A stretch of 64,000 bases of DNA, taken from contig NZ_MSCQ01000002.1 of NCBI RefSeq assembly GCF_002954725.1, positions 1,263,358 through 1,327,357 on the forward strand, read 5' to 3'. Source of the stretch: Photobacterium phosphoreum. GTDB lineage: Bacteria > Pseudomonadota > Gammaproteobacteria > Enterobacterales > Vibrionaceae. The stretch's first letter is position 1. Each line of letters opens with the position of its first letter. Both the position numbers and the translations under genes were made by a program. The notes under the pieces are model-generated. The model was given only the letters and a program-made list of their open reading frames with translations, had not been told where the DNA came from and did not search any database. This document shows positions 22,379-30,821 of this stretch, piece by piece.

Positions 22379-23392
22379 TTAATTGAGGCTGCGTTCTAAT
22401 AATTGGTGTTGGTATTGTGCTGGGGTTAAGCCTCGATTACGTTTAAAGGCTTTATTAAAACTTTGCACATTACTGTAGCCCAGTATCGTTGCAATAGTGC
22501 TGATATCCATACCTGAAAGCATATATTTTATGGCTAAATTACATAAAATATAATTTGTCGTACCTGTGAATGTCCATCCATAATCGTGTAGTCGTCGTTG
22601 CAGTTGTTGTCTGGATAATCCTACTTTTTCAGCCACAAAATCGAGGGTTGGAAAACCGTAATAACGTGAATAGTTGATCATTTCAAACATCACCTTAGCA
22701 ATATCTTGTGGCTGTGGCATATTGAGTAAATCATCAAGCTGTAAATTTGACACTAAGATGGGTTTGGTTATTGGTAATGGACGTTGATTGCCATGTTCTA
22801 ATATCGACAGATTGAGCCATACCTTGGTCGCGGGTGCTTGCCATGTAATTGGGCATCCAAAAAATTGTTGGATCGCGGGATCTGTGATTTCAGGACCATA
22901 TAACTCTATTTTTACGGGCATATAATCATCTCCCATATAATTACGGCTGACTTGAGTAAATAAAATAGCCACTTTTAGGCTATCAAAACTCGCACCACTG
23001 CCATGGGCATAACTATTGTTATATACCCACTTGACGATTTTCCCCGATTGCTCTCCATGATAAGAGGCCCCACCTTGTAAGCACGAAATGCCATAGTTGA
23101 TCCGCCGAAATGCTAATGCGAGATCTGGACAACTGACATACCAATGACCAAGTGGACCAATATTTTCAAAAGTGAGATTGGTTGCCATCTTGATCATGTA
23201 AGCGGGATCACCAGTTAACATCTTAATACGTTCTAGCCAGTGTAAATAATCATTAAAAGGAATTAAGGATGTCGGCTCTTTTAGAAGTTGTGCGGGAATA
23301 CCTAACTCAGTAAGTCTGATGCCATAGTGCTTTTGTAAGCCAAGCTCTAATGGTTTGAGGTAAGCCGTACGAATAAAGGCAATATTTATCAT
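22379..23392 (-). CDS. AraC-family transcriptional regulator with Arabinose_bd-type N-terminal domain
   Basis: The 337-aa protein has a large N-terminal effector domain (about 20-215; ENIGPLGHWYVSCPDLALAF is typical of the OruR/ArgR-like AraC subgroup) and a C-terminal double helix-turn-helix (about 245-330) with VAEKVGLSRQQLQRRL and ISTIATILGYSNVQSFNKAFKR followed by GLTPAQY. It binds DNA in the cytoplasm. It is divergent from yiaW-yiaV across 207 bp, so it may control that pair; the effector cannot be told from sequence. Confidence 0.88.
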   Translation of the reverse strand: MINIAFIRTAYLKPLELGLQKHYGIRLTELGIPAQLLKEPTSLIPFNDYLHWLERIKMLTGDPAYMIKMATNLTFENIGPLGHWYVSCPDLALAFRRINYGISCLQGGASYHGEQSGKIVKWVYNNSYAHGSGASFDSLKVAILFTQVSRNYMGDDYMPVKIELYGPEITDPAIQQFFGCPITWQAPATKVWLNLSILEHGNQRPLPITKPILVSNLQLDDLLNMPQPQDIAKVMFEMINYSRYYGFPTLDFVAEKVGLSRQQLQRRLHDYGWTFTGTTNYILCNLAIKYMLSGMDISTIATILGYSNVQSFNKAFKRNRGLTPAQYQHQLLERSLN

Positions 23393-23599
23393 TAGTATCC
23401 TTAATCACTATGTTGTCATTTAATAGGTATTAATCATATTTACAGCTTATGTTGGATTGATTATATCAAAAAGCAGCTATTTTTAATTTAAATAGACTCT
23501 TATTGTGTTGTTAGTGTGATCTCTCTCCACAATGGCTGTATTCATCACTGCATGAGTGATGGCTTTTGAATGAGTTTTGTTTTGAACCGGAGAGTGTGA

Positions 23600-23938
23600 A
23601 TGAGTTTATTGAGTATGCCTTTTGTCGATACCAATATTGATACCGTATTAAGTGTGTTTGCTGGTGTGGTATTGATAGCCACTATAGCAGCAGTGGGGAT
23701 TGGCTTTTGGAAAATACATGAATTACCAATCCATAAAGCGTCGACCAAAGAACATCATCAAATAGGTCTAATAACGGCGCTCACATGGATTGGTTTTGTA
23801 TGGCATTGGGTATGGGTGTTGGCGGTTATTATTGCGTTCGTTGATGGTGAACAAGCACTGTGTCGCATTCGTGATATTTGGCATGGTGATCGTATTCCTG
23901 TAGCGGCAACTGAATCTGTTAACACTGAGGAGAAATAG
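23600..23938 (+). CDS. yiaW: YiaW-like DUF3302 inner-membrane protein
   Basis: This 112-aa protein has hydrophobic segments at about 14-36 and 56-82 and the central HELPIHKASTKEHHQ loop of the DUF3302 family, of which E. coli YiaW is the prototype. GGAG precedes the ATG at 7 nt. It is followed with 1 bp between genes by a membrane-fusion-type protein, the same pairing as yiaW-yiaV in enterobacteria. The pair is thought to form a small export or drug-resistance system, but its substrate is unknown. Confidence 0.8.
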   Translation: MSLLSMPFVDTNIDTVLSVFAGVVLIATIAAVGIGFWKIHELPIHKASTKEHHQIGLITALTWIGFVWHWVWVLAVIIAFVDGEQALCRIRDIWHGDRIPVAATESVNTEEK

Positions 23939-23939
23939 C

Positions 23940-25163
23940 ATGTTAGAAGGTTTAGCTGTATGGGCATTGTTTATTTATTTGCTGCGCTTAGTGGGTATGC
24001 CATGGAATAAATTCACTCAAGCTTTTGCGTATATTGGTGGCGGTAGTTGGTTAGTATTTGTGTGGTTTGGTTTAATTACCTATGCGCCAATGGATTTATC
24101 TGGCGGCTCATTAGTACAATCGCCACATATACAGTTACGACCAGCATCGACATCGATTAATGGCCGTGTGAAAGCGATTTATGTCGAGCCAAATAGTCAG
24201 GTTACTCAAGGTCAATTAGTGTATGAATTAGAACCTGAACCGTATGTAATTGCGCTTAACAAAGCCCAAGCAAGTCTCGATTCAGCAAAAGTCGCTCGAA
24301 AAATGGCAGATCAAGATATTGAAATGGCACAAGCATCTAAAACCGCAGCGGTGAAAGACATTGATATCACGACCAAGCAATTAGCAGCAGCGACGGCTGA
24401 TCACCATTTAAAAAGTGCCATGCTTGCTCGGTATGTGAAGCAGAATAATGTTGTTAAACATACAATAACGGCAAGTATGTTAGATGAGCAACGGACAGCA
24501 GTTGCAGTTGCTCAATCTCAACAAGTGATGTTGGACTCACAAATTGAAAAAGCGCATATTGCGGTTAAAAAAGCACAATTAAGTATAGAAAAAGCTGAAT
24601 TAACAGTCAGTAGTCGTGATGTTGATGTTGTGACGGCGCAAGAAAATGTCGCTAAAGCACAATGGGATTTAGATAACACCAAAGTGTATGCACCCGCTGA
24701 TGGGTTTGTCACTAATTTCATTATGCGAGCAGGGCAGTTTGTAGGTTCAATTCCACGTATCCAAATGTATACCAATGAAAAATATGTATTGATGCGTGTT
24801 AATCATCAAGCGATTCGGAATGTGAAACCGGGTCAAATGGCGGAATTTGCGTCAGCTGTTTATCCTGGCAAAGTGTTTGCCGCTGAAGTTGAAGGTATTG
24901 TTGAAGCAACCGGAGAATCACAAGGTAATTTAATTGGCCGTGAAACCAATGTTCGTCAAACGACAGGCGCGAATATTGCTAATAAACACCACTTTGTACG
25001 CTTAAAGCTTTATGAAACAGAAGGCTATGATATTCCTGTTGGTTCTGTGGGATTAGCGTGGGTGAGTGCAGAGAAACCAATTAGCTTCCTTGGGTTCTTA
25101 GATGTTATTCGTGGCATTATCATTCGTATGAAAGCACAAGTGTTCTATGTCTGGTCAATGTAA
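23940..25163 (+). CDS. yiaV: HlyD/EmrA-type membrane fusion protein, YiaV-like
   Basis: This 407-aa protein starts with two hydrophobic stretches (about 1-17 and 28-47), then a barrel-sandwich (lipoyl-like) half (INGRVKAIYVEPNSQVTQGQLVYELEP), a long alpha-hairpin rich in Ala, Lys and Gln (about 100-245), the second lipoyl half (VYAPADGFVTNFIMRAGQFVG) and a beta-barrel. The two N-terminal segments are typical of the YiaV group rather than standard HlyD. GAGGAG lies 7 nt before the ATG. It anchors in the inner membrane and spans the periplasm; no transporter partner other than YiaW is present. Confidence 0.85.
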   Translation: MLEGLAVWALFIYLLRLVGMPWNKFTQAFAYIGGGSWLVFVWFGLITYAPMDLSGGSLVQSPHIQLRPASTSINGRVKAIYVEPNSQVTQGQLVYELEPEPYVIALNKAQASLDSAKVARKMADQDIEMAQASKTAAVKDIDITTKQLAAATADHHLKSAMLARYVKQNNVVKHTITASMLDEQRTAVAVAQSQQVMLDSQIEKAHIAVKKAQLSIEKAELTVSSRDVDVVTAQENVAKAQWDLDNTKVYAPADGFVTNFIMRAGQFVGSIPRIQMYTNEKYVLMRVNHQAIRNVKPGQMAEFASAVYPGKVFAAEVEGIVEATGESQGNLIGRETNVRQTTGANIANKHHFVRLKLYETEGYDIPVGSVGLAWVSAEKPISFLGFLDVIRGIIIRMKAQVFYVWSM

Positions 25164-25208
25164 CTATTTGTAAAATATTATAATAATAACGTTTGTATTT
25201 CGGTTCAC

Positions 25209-25239
25209 CTGCCGTTGTTTATTCAGCGGCAGTTTTTTT
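25209..25239 (+). terminator. Terminator of yiaW-yiaV
   Basis: CTGCCGTTG pairs with CAGCGGCAG (one G-U) over a 6-nt loop and is followed by seven T residues. Confidence 0.9.
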
Positions 25240-25266
25240 ATTATGAAGATAGACAAATTATTTGAG

Positions 25267-26439
25267 TTAATCTTTACGCAGGTTATTGACCATTGAGATA
25301 GGAGTAGGATAACGGTGTACAATCCAATAAGTTGAAATTACAAAAGTGGTAATCGTCACTGTTTCGATGAAGGTTTTTCCTTGATCTGACAGTAAGCCTT
25401 GAGCGGTTGCAGCGTAAATTAATAATAATGAAAATTCACTGGCTTGACTTAAGCGAGCCCGTAATTCAACACTTTCAATGTGGTTTTCATTGGCTAATAT
25501 TAGGGCTATTTTAAATCCCCATGCTTTAATTCTAATTAAGCAGATGCCAAAAATAATCCCTAGTACAGTATAAATATCGCTGTTCCATAAATTTATTTTC
25601 GCACCAATAGCAAAGAAAAATAAGATTAAGAAAAACTCTCGTAATGGCTTTAGATGCACCGCAATAGCTTGTGATATGGGGCTGACAGCGAGTGATATAC
25701 CAGCAATAAACGCGCCTGTTTCATAGGATAGCCCGACACTGTGACTCAATACTGCCCAGAAAAAGCACCACGCTAATGTGGCAATAAAACTGTATTCTTG
25801 AATAACATCAAACCGTTTTAGTAACGGTAACATGATGTATTTGACCGCAAAGTAAGCACTTACGATGATAGCTATCAATTTAATGATTAATACGCTTAAG
25901 CTGATAGTGAGGCTATGGTGAGTATCGATATTAAGCAGCAAGAGCACACTGATGGCGATAATATCTTGCATCAGTAGAATGCTGGTCATTACTTCCCCCA
26001 TACGTAAGTGATGCAGGGTAGTGGTTGGGATCAATTTCAAACCAATAACGGTACTTGAAAACATCATTGCTGCTGCCGTGATTAAAGCATCACCCACGGT
26101 AAGATTGATGAGTAATGCAAATAAAAAACCACTAATAAAAAAGAGTAAGCAACTGACAAGTGTGATCACTGCACTTTGTTTAAATAGGTGTAATAGTCGC
26201 TGAGGTTGAAGATTTAAGCCGAGAATAAACAGCAACAGAATCACGCCGAGATGGCCCATTTGACTAATGCTGGTGGCATTAGTCACTAGTTGCAGCCCGT
26301 ATGGACCAATAACAATACCAGTAAAGATATATGCAAGAATAATGGGCTGGCGCGTATAAAGGAAAAGGCTACTAAAAATAGCGGTAACAATAATAATGCT
26401 ACAGAGCTCAGTGATTATGCTGGTTAGGTGTTCAAGCAT
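25267..26439 (-). CDS. CPA2-family cation:proton antiporter (KefB-like membrane domain only)
   Basis: The 390-aa protein is almost entirely hydrophobic, with about 12-13 membrane segments and the CPA2 signatures PIILAYIFTGIVIGP, MFSSTVIGLKLIP and YETGAFIAGISLAVSP, plus LREFFLILFFFAIGAKI. It lacks the C-terminal TrkA-N/RCK nucleotide-binding domain of KefB/KefC, so it is not the glutathione-gated type. It would exchange Na+ or K+ for H+ at the inner membrane. A small unknown gene lies 29 bp upstream and may be cotranscribed. Confidence 0.88.
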   Translation of the reverse strand: MLEHLTSIITELCSIIIVTAIFSSLFLYTRQPIILAYIFTGIVIGPYGLQLVTNATSISQMGHLGVILLLFILGLNLQPQRLLHLFKQSAVITLVSCLLFFISGFLFALLINLTVGDALITAAAMMFSSTVIGLKLIPTTTLHHLRMGEVMTSILLMQDIIAISVLLLLNIDTHHSLTISLSVLIIKLIAIIVSAYFAVKYIMLPLLKRFDVIQEYSFIATLAWCFFWAVLSHSVGLSYETGAFIAGISLAVSPISQAIAVHLKPLREFFLILFFFAIGAKINLWNSDIYTVLGIIFGICLIRIKAWGFKIALILANENHIESVELRARLSQASEFSLLLIYAATAQGLLSDQGKTFIETVTITTFVISTYWIVHRYPTPISMVNNLRKD

Positions 26440-26468
26440 ATGACCTCTATTGTTTTATTATTGTTACG

Positions 26469-26792
26469 TTAGAACTCGCTGTGGCTGTAATGTTGATAGT
26501 GATTGATAATATCAGCGATCAGTTCAGGCTCTGAAAAATCATCGACAAAATAGCGTTGTTGTTCATTTTTGATAAATACCTCAAGGTGAGTGTCATCACC
26601 ATCAACACTTGGAATAAAATGGATGGCATATTCATAAGGTAATTGTTTGTTATTGGTGATCACTAATCTGAAGCGACGATCGATACAAAAAATATCGGTA
26701 AAATAGCCAGCAGCTGAAAGTTGTTTACTTGCTTTTGTTACTGCCGATTTTGCAATGGTATAACCGGTGTGATGTGCGGTGATAGTCGCCAT
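26469..26792 (-). CDS. Hypothetical protein, 107 aa
   Basis: The protein is soluble, without signal peptide or membrane segment, and rich in His and Tyr near its ends (HYQHYSHSEF). Alternating hydrophobic patterns such as FRLVITNNKQLPYEYAIHFIP and THLEVFIKNEQ suggest an alpha/beta fold. AAGAGG precedes the ATG by 10 nt. It ends 29 bp before the antiporter gene in the same direction, so a two-gene operon is likely. No family is recognised. Confidence 0.65.
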   Translation of the reverse strand: MATITAHHTGYTIAKSAVTKASKQLSAAGYFTDIFCIDRRFRLVITNNKQLPYEYAIHFIPSVDGDDTHLEVFIKNEQQRYFVDDFSEPELIADIINHYQHYSHSEF

Positions 26793-27099
26793 GACGAAGC
26801 CCTCTTTAACAATGCTGAGGATAAGACGTTAGGAGTAACGTTGGTCTATATCAAACGATTTTATAGGTAGAAGACACAGCGTTACCAACTAAATAATTCA
26901 ATCATCGTCATTAGATCTTTTTATCAATATTGAGGTATCGATATTTGCTTAATTTATTAGAGTAACGACCAGATTATGTATAAAACAGTAATAATAAGTG
27001 CCTTTTTAGTTTTTATTATTACATTTTAGTCTTAAATTGATGCTTTGGTAGGTAAGATTTGCATAATAAGAATGAATATTAATTTGAGAGGCATTAATT
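26793..27099. other. Non-coding region between divergent genes
   Basis: AT-rich and divergently flanked, so it carries two promoters. A small CGTTA-GGAG-TAACG hairpin is at 26827-26840. A 17-codon hydrophobic frame at 26976-27029 lacks a good ribosome site and is not called. Nothing else stands out. Confidence 0.45.
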
Positions 27100-27405
27100 A
27101 TGCGATATAAAAACCTTCGTTTTATCCCTTTAGTTGTATTATTTGCAACTTCGACAGCCGTACATGCTGACGGTGTAATCAAGCAATTGCACAAGGTAAA
27201 TAAGCAACTTTCTCATGTTGAAAATACCCTTAGCAGTACTCAGAATAAATATAACAACACAACAAGAACCATGAAAGAACTTAAAGATGGCACTTATGCT
27301 GAGAAAAGTGTTGAACGGGCAGTGAAAAAGAAGCAGGAAAAAGTAGTTAATAATCTGATTGATAGTTCAAATAATGTTATCCGCAAAGCAACCAATAGCG
27401 ATTAG
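27100..27405 (+). CDS. Small periplasmic coiled-coil protein, unknown function
   Basis: The 101-aa protein has a clear Sec signal peptide (basic RYKNLRF, hydrophobic IPLVVLFATSTAV, cleavage HAD at about residue 24). The mature part is all-helical and charged (LHKVNKQLSHVENTLSSTQNKYNN; ERAVKKKQEKVVNNLIDSSNNVI), like a short periplasmic coiled coil. GAGAGG lies 9 nt before the ATG. It is a single gene with a hairpin downstream. No family is recognised. Confidence 0.7.
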   Translation: MRYKNLRFIPLVVLFATSTAVHADGVIKQLHKVNKQLSHVENTLSSTQNKYNNTTRTMKELKDGTYAEKSVERAVKKKQEKVVNNLIDSSNNVIRKATNSD

Positions 27406-27426
27406 TTAGAGTGCAGGTATATAGAA

Positions 27427-27456
27427 ATACGGCTATCAGATGATAGCCGTATTATT
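27427..27456 (+). terminator. Hairpin between the coiled-coil gene and sstT, probable shared terminator
   Basis: AATACGGCTATC pairs with GATAGCCGTATT over a 4-nt loop. T content after the stem is modest on the plus strand (ATTATTT), so its strength is uncertain. Confidence 0.7.
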
Positions 27457-27489
27457 TATGTTGTGTTTTTATATTGTTAGCAATGTACG

Positions 27490-28731
27490 TTATGATTTTT
27501 GTAAGAGTACATTGGCTTGTTTACGCTCTGCTGCCATACATGCTGCGGCAGTGAATACCACATCAGTTGAACTGTTCAGTGCTGTTTCTGCTGAATCTTG
27601 AATCACACCAATAATAAAGCCTACCGCAACAACTTGCATTGCGACTTCGTTTGGAATACCAAATAAGCTTGCCGCTAATGGGATTAACAGTAGCGATCCG
27701 CCAGCAACACCTGATGCGCCACATGCAGATACCGCAGCAACCACACTCAATAATACGGCTGTAGCAAGATCAACTTCAATACCTAGCGTATGTACAGCGG
27801 CCAAGGTTAAGACTGTGATGGTAATCGCAGCACCACCCATATTAATGGTTGCGCCTAAAGGAATAGAAACTGAATAAGTATCTTCATGCAAATCAAGATC
27901 TTTACATAGCTTCATGTTCACAGGAATATTTGCTGCTGAACTACGGGTAAAGAAGGCGGTAATACCACTTTCACGTATGCAACGAAAGACCAGTGGATAA
28001 GGATTAGCTTTGATCTTAGCGAAGACAATAATAGGGTTGATGACTAAAGCAAGAATAGCCATCGAGCCTAGCAACACAGCCAGTAGGTGAGCATAACCTA
28101 ATAGCGCATTAAAGCCTGTTTGAGCAAAAGTATGTGCGACAAGACCAAAAATACCAATGGGAGCAAGACGAATAATAAAACGTACAATTAATGTTACGCC
28201 ATCAGACATGTCTTGGAAAACTTGTTTAGTGGCATCACTTGCTTGGTGAAGTGAAAAACCTAATGCAATTGCCCACGCCAAAATACCAATAAAGTTACCG
28301 GTCATTAATGCATTGATTGGATTATCCACGATTTTAAAAAATAGTGAGTTAATAACTTCGGCAATACCCTCTGGCGGTGCAATAGAGGTCGTGTTAGTAA
28401 CAAGCGTCAAAGTGGTAGGGAAAAGAAAGCTCATTGCTACAGCGGTAAAAGCGGCTAATAATGTTCCTAATAAATAAAGAAAAATTATTGGCTTCATATT
28501 GGTATGAGTGCCTTTTTTTTGATTCGCAATCGATGATGCGACCAAAATAAACACTAAGATTGGTGCGACAGCTTTTAATGCCGCAACAAATAGCCCACCT
28601 AAAAAGCTTACGCTAAGTGCTGATGATGGAGCAACGACGGCTAAAGCAACGCCGGCAATAATACCTATTAATATTTGTATAACTAAACTGCCATTAGCGA
28701 CTCTGGCAAGAAAAGGTTGTGATTGGCTCAT
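27490..28731 (-). CDS. sstT: Serine/threonine:Na+ symporter
   Basis: SstT imports serine and threonine with sodium across the inner membrane. The 413-aa sequence carries family signatures from end to end: the opening [22 protein letters not shown], the substrate hairpin region [37 protein letters not shown] and [16 protein letters not shown]. It has about 8-9 membrane segments as in the DAACS (dicarboxylate/amino acid:cation symporter) fold. It appears to be a single gene, with about 400 bp of non-coding DNA upstream. Confidence 0.95.
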   Translation of the reverse strand: MSQSQPFLARVANGSLVIQILIGIIAGVALAVVAPSSALSVSFLGGLFVAALKAVAPILVFILVASSIANQKKGTHTNMKPIIFLYLLGTLLAAFTAVAMSFLFPTTLTLVTNTTSIAPPEGIAEVINSLFFKIVDNPINALMTGNFIGILAWAIALGFSLHQASDATKQVFQDMSDGVTLIVRFIIRLAPIGIFGLVAHTFAQTGFNALLGYAHLLAVLLGSMAILALVINPIIVFAKIKANPYPLVFRCIRESGITAFFTRSSAANIPVNMKLCKDLDLHEDTYSVSIPLGATINMGGAAITITVLTLAAVHTLGIEVDLATAVLLSVVAAVSACGASGVAGGSLLLIPLAASLFGIPNEVAMQVVAVGFIIGVIQDSAETALNSSTDVVFTAAACMAAERKQANVLLQKS

Positions 28732-29127
28732 AGTTCATCCTGCATTTTTATTGTTGTGTTTAAGTTTTATATTTTGTAACAGAAACATTTTTTAACAGGA
28801 TCTGTTTCAAATAGCTAGCCTTCTTTTTATAAGCACAGGTATTGCTGTTTTTTAACAAAGTTTATTACGTTTTGATCATAATTGAATATCAAAAAGAGTG
28901 TTTTTGTTGGTATGTGTCACGTAAATAAAAAATATTAATTAAGGTGGGGTATTTAAATGTTAAATTTTTTTGGGGACATTATTTGCAGGAATAATAACGA
29001 ATACTGATTTTATTTACAGTTAGTTACAAAATGAAAGCGCCTAATATCGTTTTTTTTACTCGTGTGAGTCATCGATATTAGGCGTTGTGATGAGGCTATT
29101 ATTATAGCCTCTTATTTTTTGGTGGTG
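28732..29127. other. Non-coding region between sstT and batD with two hairpins
   Basis: It contains the sstT promoter at the left. A 12-bp-armed inverted repeat (CGCCTAATATCG at 29038-29049 and CGATATTAGGCG at 29073-29084, with an ACTC/GAGT hairpin in the spacer) and the hairpin at 29092-29120 lie at the right. A 16-codon plus-strand frame at 28958 has an AAGGTGG before it but is too short to call. Confidence 0.5.
29092..29120 (+). terminator. Plus-strand-oriented terminator hairpin without an obvious plus-strand gene
   Basis: GAGGCTAT / ATAGCCTC with a 4-nt loop is followed on the plus strand by TTATTTTTT. On the minus strand, where batD should end, no T-run follows, so its orientation points to a plus-strand transcript, perhaps a small RNA from the sstT-batD gap. 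Confidence 0.55.
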
Positions 29128-30807
29128 TTATTTAGGATCTAGGCTAGATAATGTTGTAACTGTATATTTTTCTACGGTTAATTGTTTAGCTTGAATTAAT
29201 AATGCTAACAATGGTTGATTATTCCATACGCTATCGAGAGGGGAATAATGAGCTGCCATCATTGCTTTTACTTCATCATCCAGTTGTTGTAATAATTGTG
29301 GTTGAGTATTAAGTATCGAATATTGTTGCTGACGCCATTGTTGATAGTAGGTTTGCACTTTAATCGGATCATTACTATTAACCGCATTTTCAAGAGCTGA
29401 AACTACATCTACATTTCCAGTTGTGATTGGCGTTGAGGCAATAATTTGTTGCTGACGTTTTTTAAGTAATAATATTAAGGTGATTATCCATAATATCGCA
29501 AACACTAGTGTTGCCCATGGCCATATAGCTGCCGTTGTGATGGTTTTTACTGGATTGGTCGTTGCCGTTGCTGCTGGTGGCGTTATTGTTGCTGGTGGTG
29601 AAAATTGGTTATTCGCCGTTGGATCTGCGATCACGTTTATAATTAAACCTGAAATTTCACTGCGTTGTTGTTTTGCTGCTGTTGTGTTCCACCAGTTAAT
29701 GGTTAATGGTGGTAGCGCGACTTTCCCCACTTGGCGAGGAATAATGACTTGTTTTAATGTCATCACACTGTAGCCATTTTCGGTACGATATTCAGGTTTT
29801 TCATTATAAATACGTACGGTGTCAGGGTAGATAAGGTTTATATTTGGCATATTACTTTGAGCAACATCTTTAATCCGTAAGGTAATGGTACGGGTTATTG
29901 GCTCGCCAACTTTAGTAGTGACATCATTTTGGTTAGAGACTTGTGGTTGCCATGTTTGCTGTAATTGTAGATCCGGTGTTGGTAACCATAGCCCTTTGTA
30001 ATCAGTAGGTTTAGGTTTGATATTCAGGCTAATGTTTCGAGCATTTTCCTTAACTGGAATAGTAATACCTGAACTAAAACCATTGGCACCACGAATAGCA
30101 CTACCATTGAATGTTGAACCGTGGATGATCACCTTACCTGCTTTTTCTGCGGTAATTTGATAATTACGGGTGATGACTAAATAACGACGACCATTTTGGA
30201 CGATATTATTTTGGGCATCTTGACCCACTTGTGACACTGTTAAACCGTCACCTGATGGCGCACTCAATGATGCTTGAGATAGTTGCTCACCAATTAAAAT
30301 CTTAACGCGATAATTAATGCTTTCACCAACATACAGTGCATTTTTGTCGATTTCAGCGGTTACTCGAACATTGGCTTGATCTGCTGCTGTTGAATTGTTT
30401 TTTTGACTGCCTTTAAGCACTGTAATCGTGATTGGCGTTGTTTGAGAGCTGCCTATTTTAAAGGCAGGAATCGTGGCCGTTCCGACATTTTTTGCAGCAA
30501 CGGCAATCGTCCAGGTCGTATTGCGTGACATCGTACCGTTAATTAATGACGTTGAGCTGCTGACACTCGGTTGGCCATAAGCAAAATTAGGACTCAAAAC
30601 ACTAAAATCAACGCTGTCGGGATTAATAGCCGTATCGACTGAAACCGATAATTGAAATACTTGATTCACTGCAACAACATTTTTAGATACCGTTGCTTCT
30701 GCTTGTGCCGCCATTGCTTGTAGTGGCAATAATGCGACTAACATGGTTAAAAGTAATAACCATGGAGAGAGGCATTTTTTAGCCCAATTATTTTTATTTA
30801 CTGACAT
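29128..30807 (-). CDS. batD: BatD protein (aerotolerance operon)
   Basis: A Sec signal peptide (WLLLLTMLVALLPLQAMAA) is followed by several immunoglobulin-like beta-sandwich domains in the periplasm (EATVSKNVVAVNQVFQLSVSV; VRVTAEIDKNALYVGESI; EPITRTITLRIKDVAQSNMP), a single membrane helix (about residue 430-450, AIWPWATLVFAILWIITLILLL) and a cytoplasmic helical tail of about 105 aa. This is the BatD architecture. A GAGAAG 6 nt before the ATG at 30807 supports this start; an in-frame ATG at 30828 overlaps the batB/C stop without a ribosome site. It is the last gene of the operon. Confidence 0.88.
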   Translation of the reverse strand: MSVNKNNWAKKCLSPWLLLLTMLVALLPLQAMAAQAEATVSKNVVAVNQVFQLSVSVDTAINPDSVDFSVLSPNFAYGQPSVSSSTSLINGTMSRNTTWTIAVAAKNVGTATIPAFKIGSSQTTPITITVLKGSQKNNSTAADQANVRVTAEIDKNALYVGESINYRVKILIGEQLSQASLSAPSGDGLTVSQVGQDAQNNIVQNGRRYLVITRNYQITAEKAGKVIIHGSTFNGSAIRGANGFSSGITIPVKENARNISLNIKPKPTDYKGLWLPTPDLQLQQTWQPQVSNQNDVTTKVGEPITRTITLRIKDVAQSNMPNINLIYPDTVRIYNEKPEYRTENGYSVMTLKQVIIPRQVGKVALPPLTINWWNTTAAKQQRSEISGLIINVIADPTANNQFSPPATITPPAATATTNPVKTITTAAIWPWATLVFAILWIITLILLLKKRQQQIIASTPITTGNVDVVSALENAVNSNDPIKVQTYYQQWRQQQYSILNTQPQLLQQLDDEVKAMMAAHYSPLDSVWNNQPLLALLIQAKQLTVEKYTVTTLSSLDPK

Positions 30808-30821
30808 TTTTATCTTCTCTA

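Noticed and set aside
26976..27029. A 17-residue hydrophobic frame
   Set aside because: It is too short and lacks a ribosome site; such frames are common by chance in AT-rich DNA.
28958..29008. A 16-codon plus-strand frame preceded by AAGGTGG
   Set aside because: Too short to call as a protein without conservation; kept only as a hint for the small-RNA candidate.
29038..29084. Minus-strand terminator of batD formed by the 12-bp inverted repeat
   Set aside because: The spacer is 23 nt, and the T-run is inside the loop rather than after the stem, so it is not a standard terminator; kept only as a noted inverted repeat.
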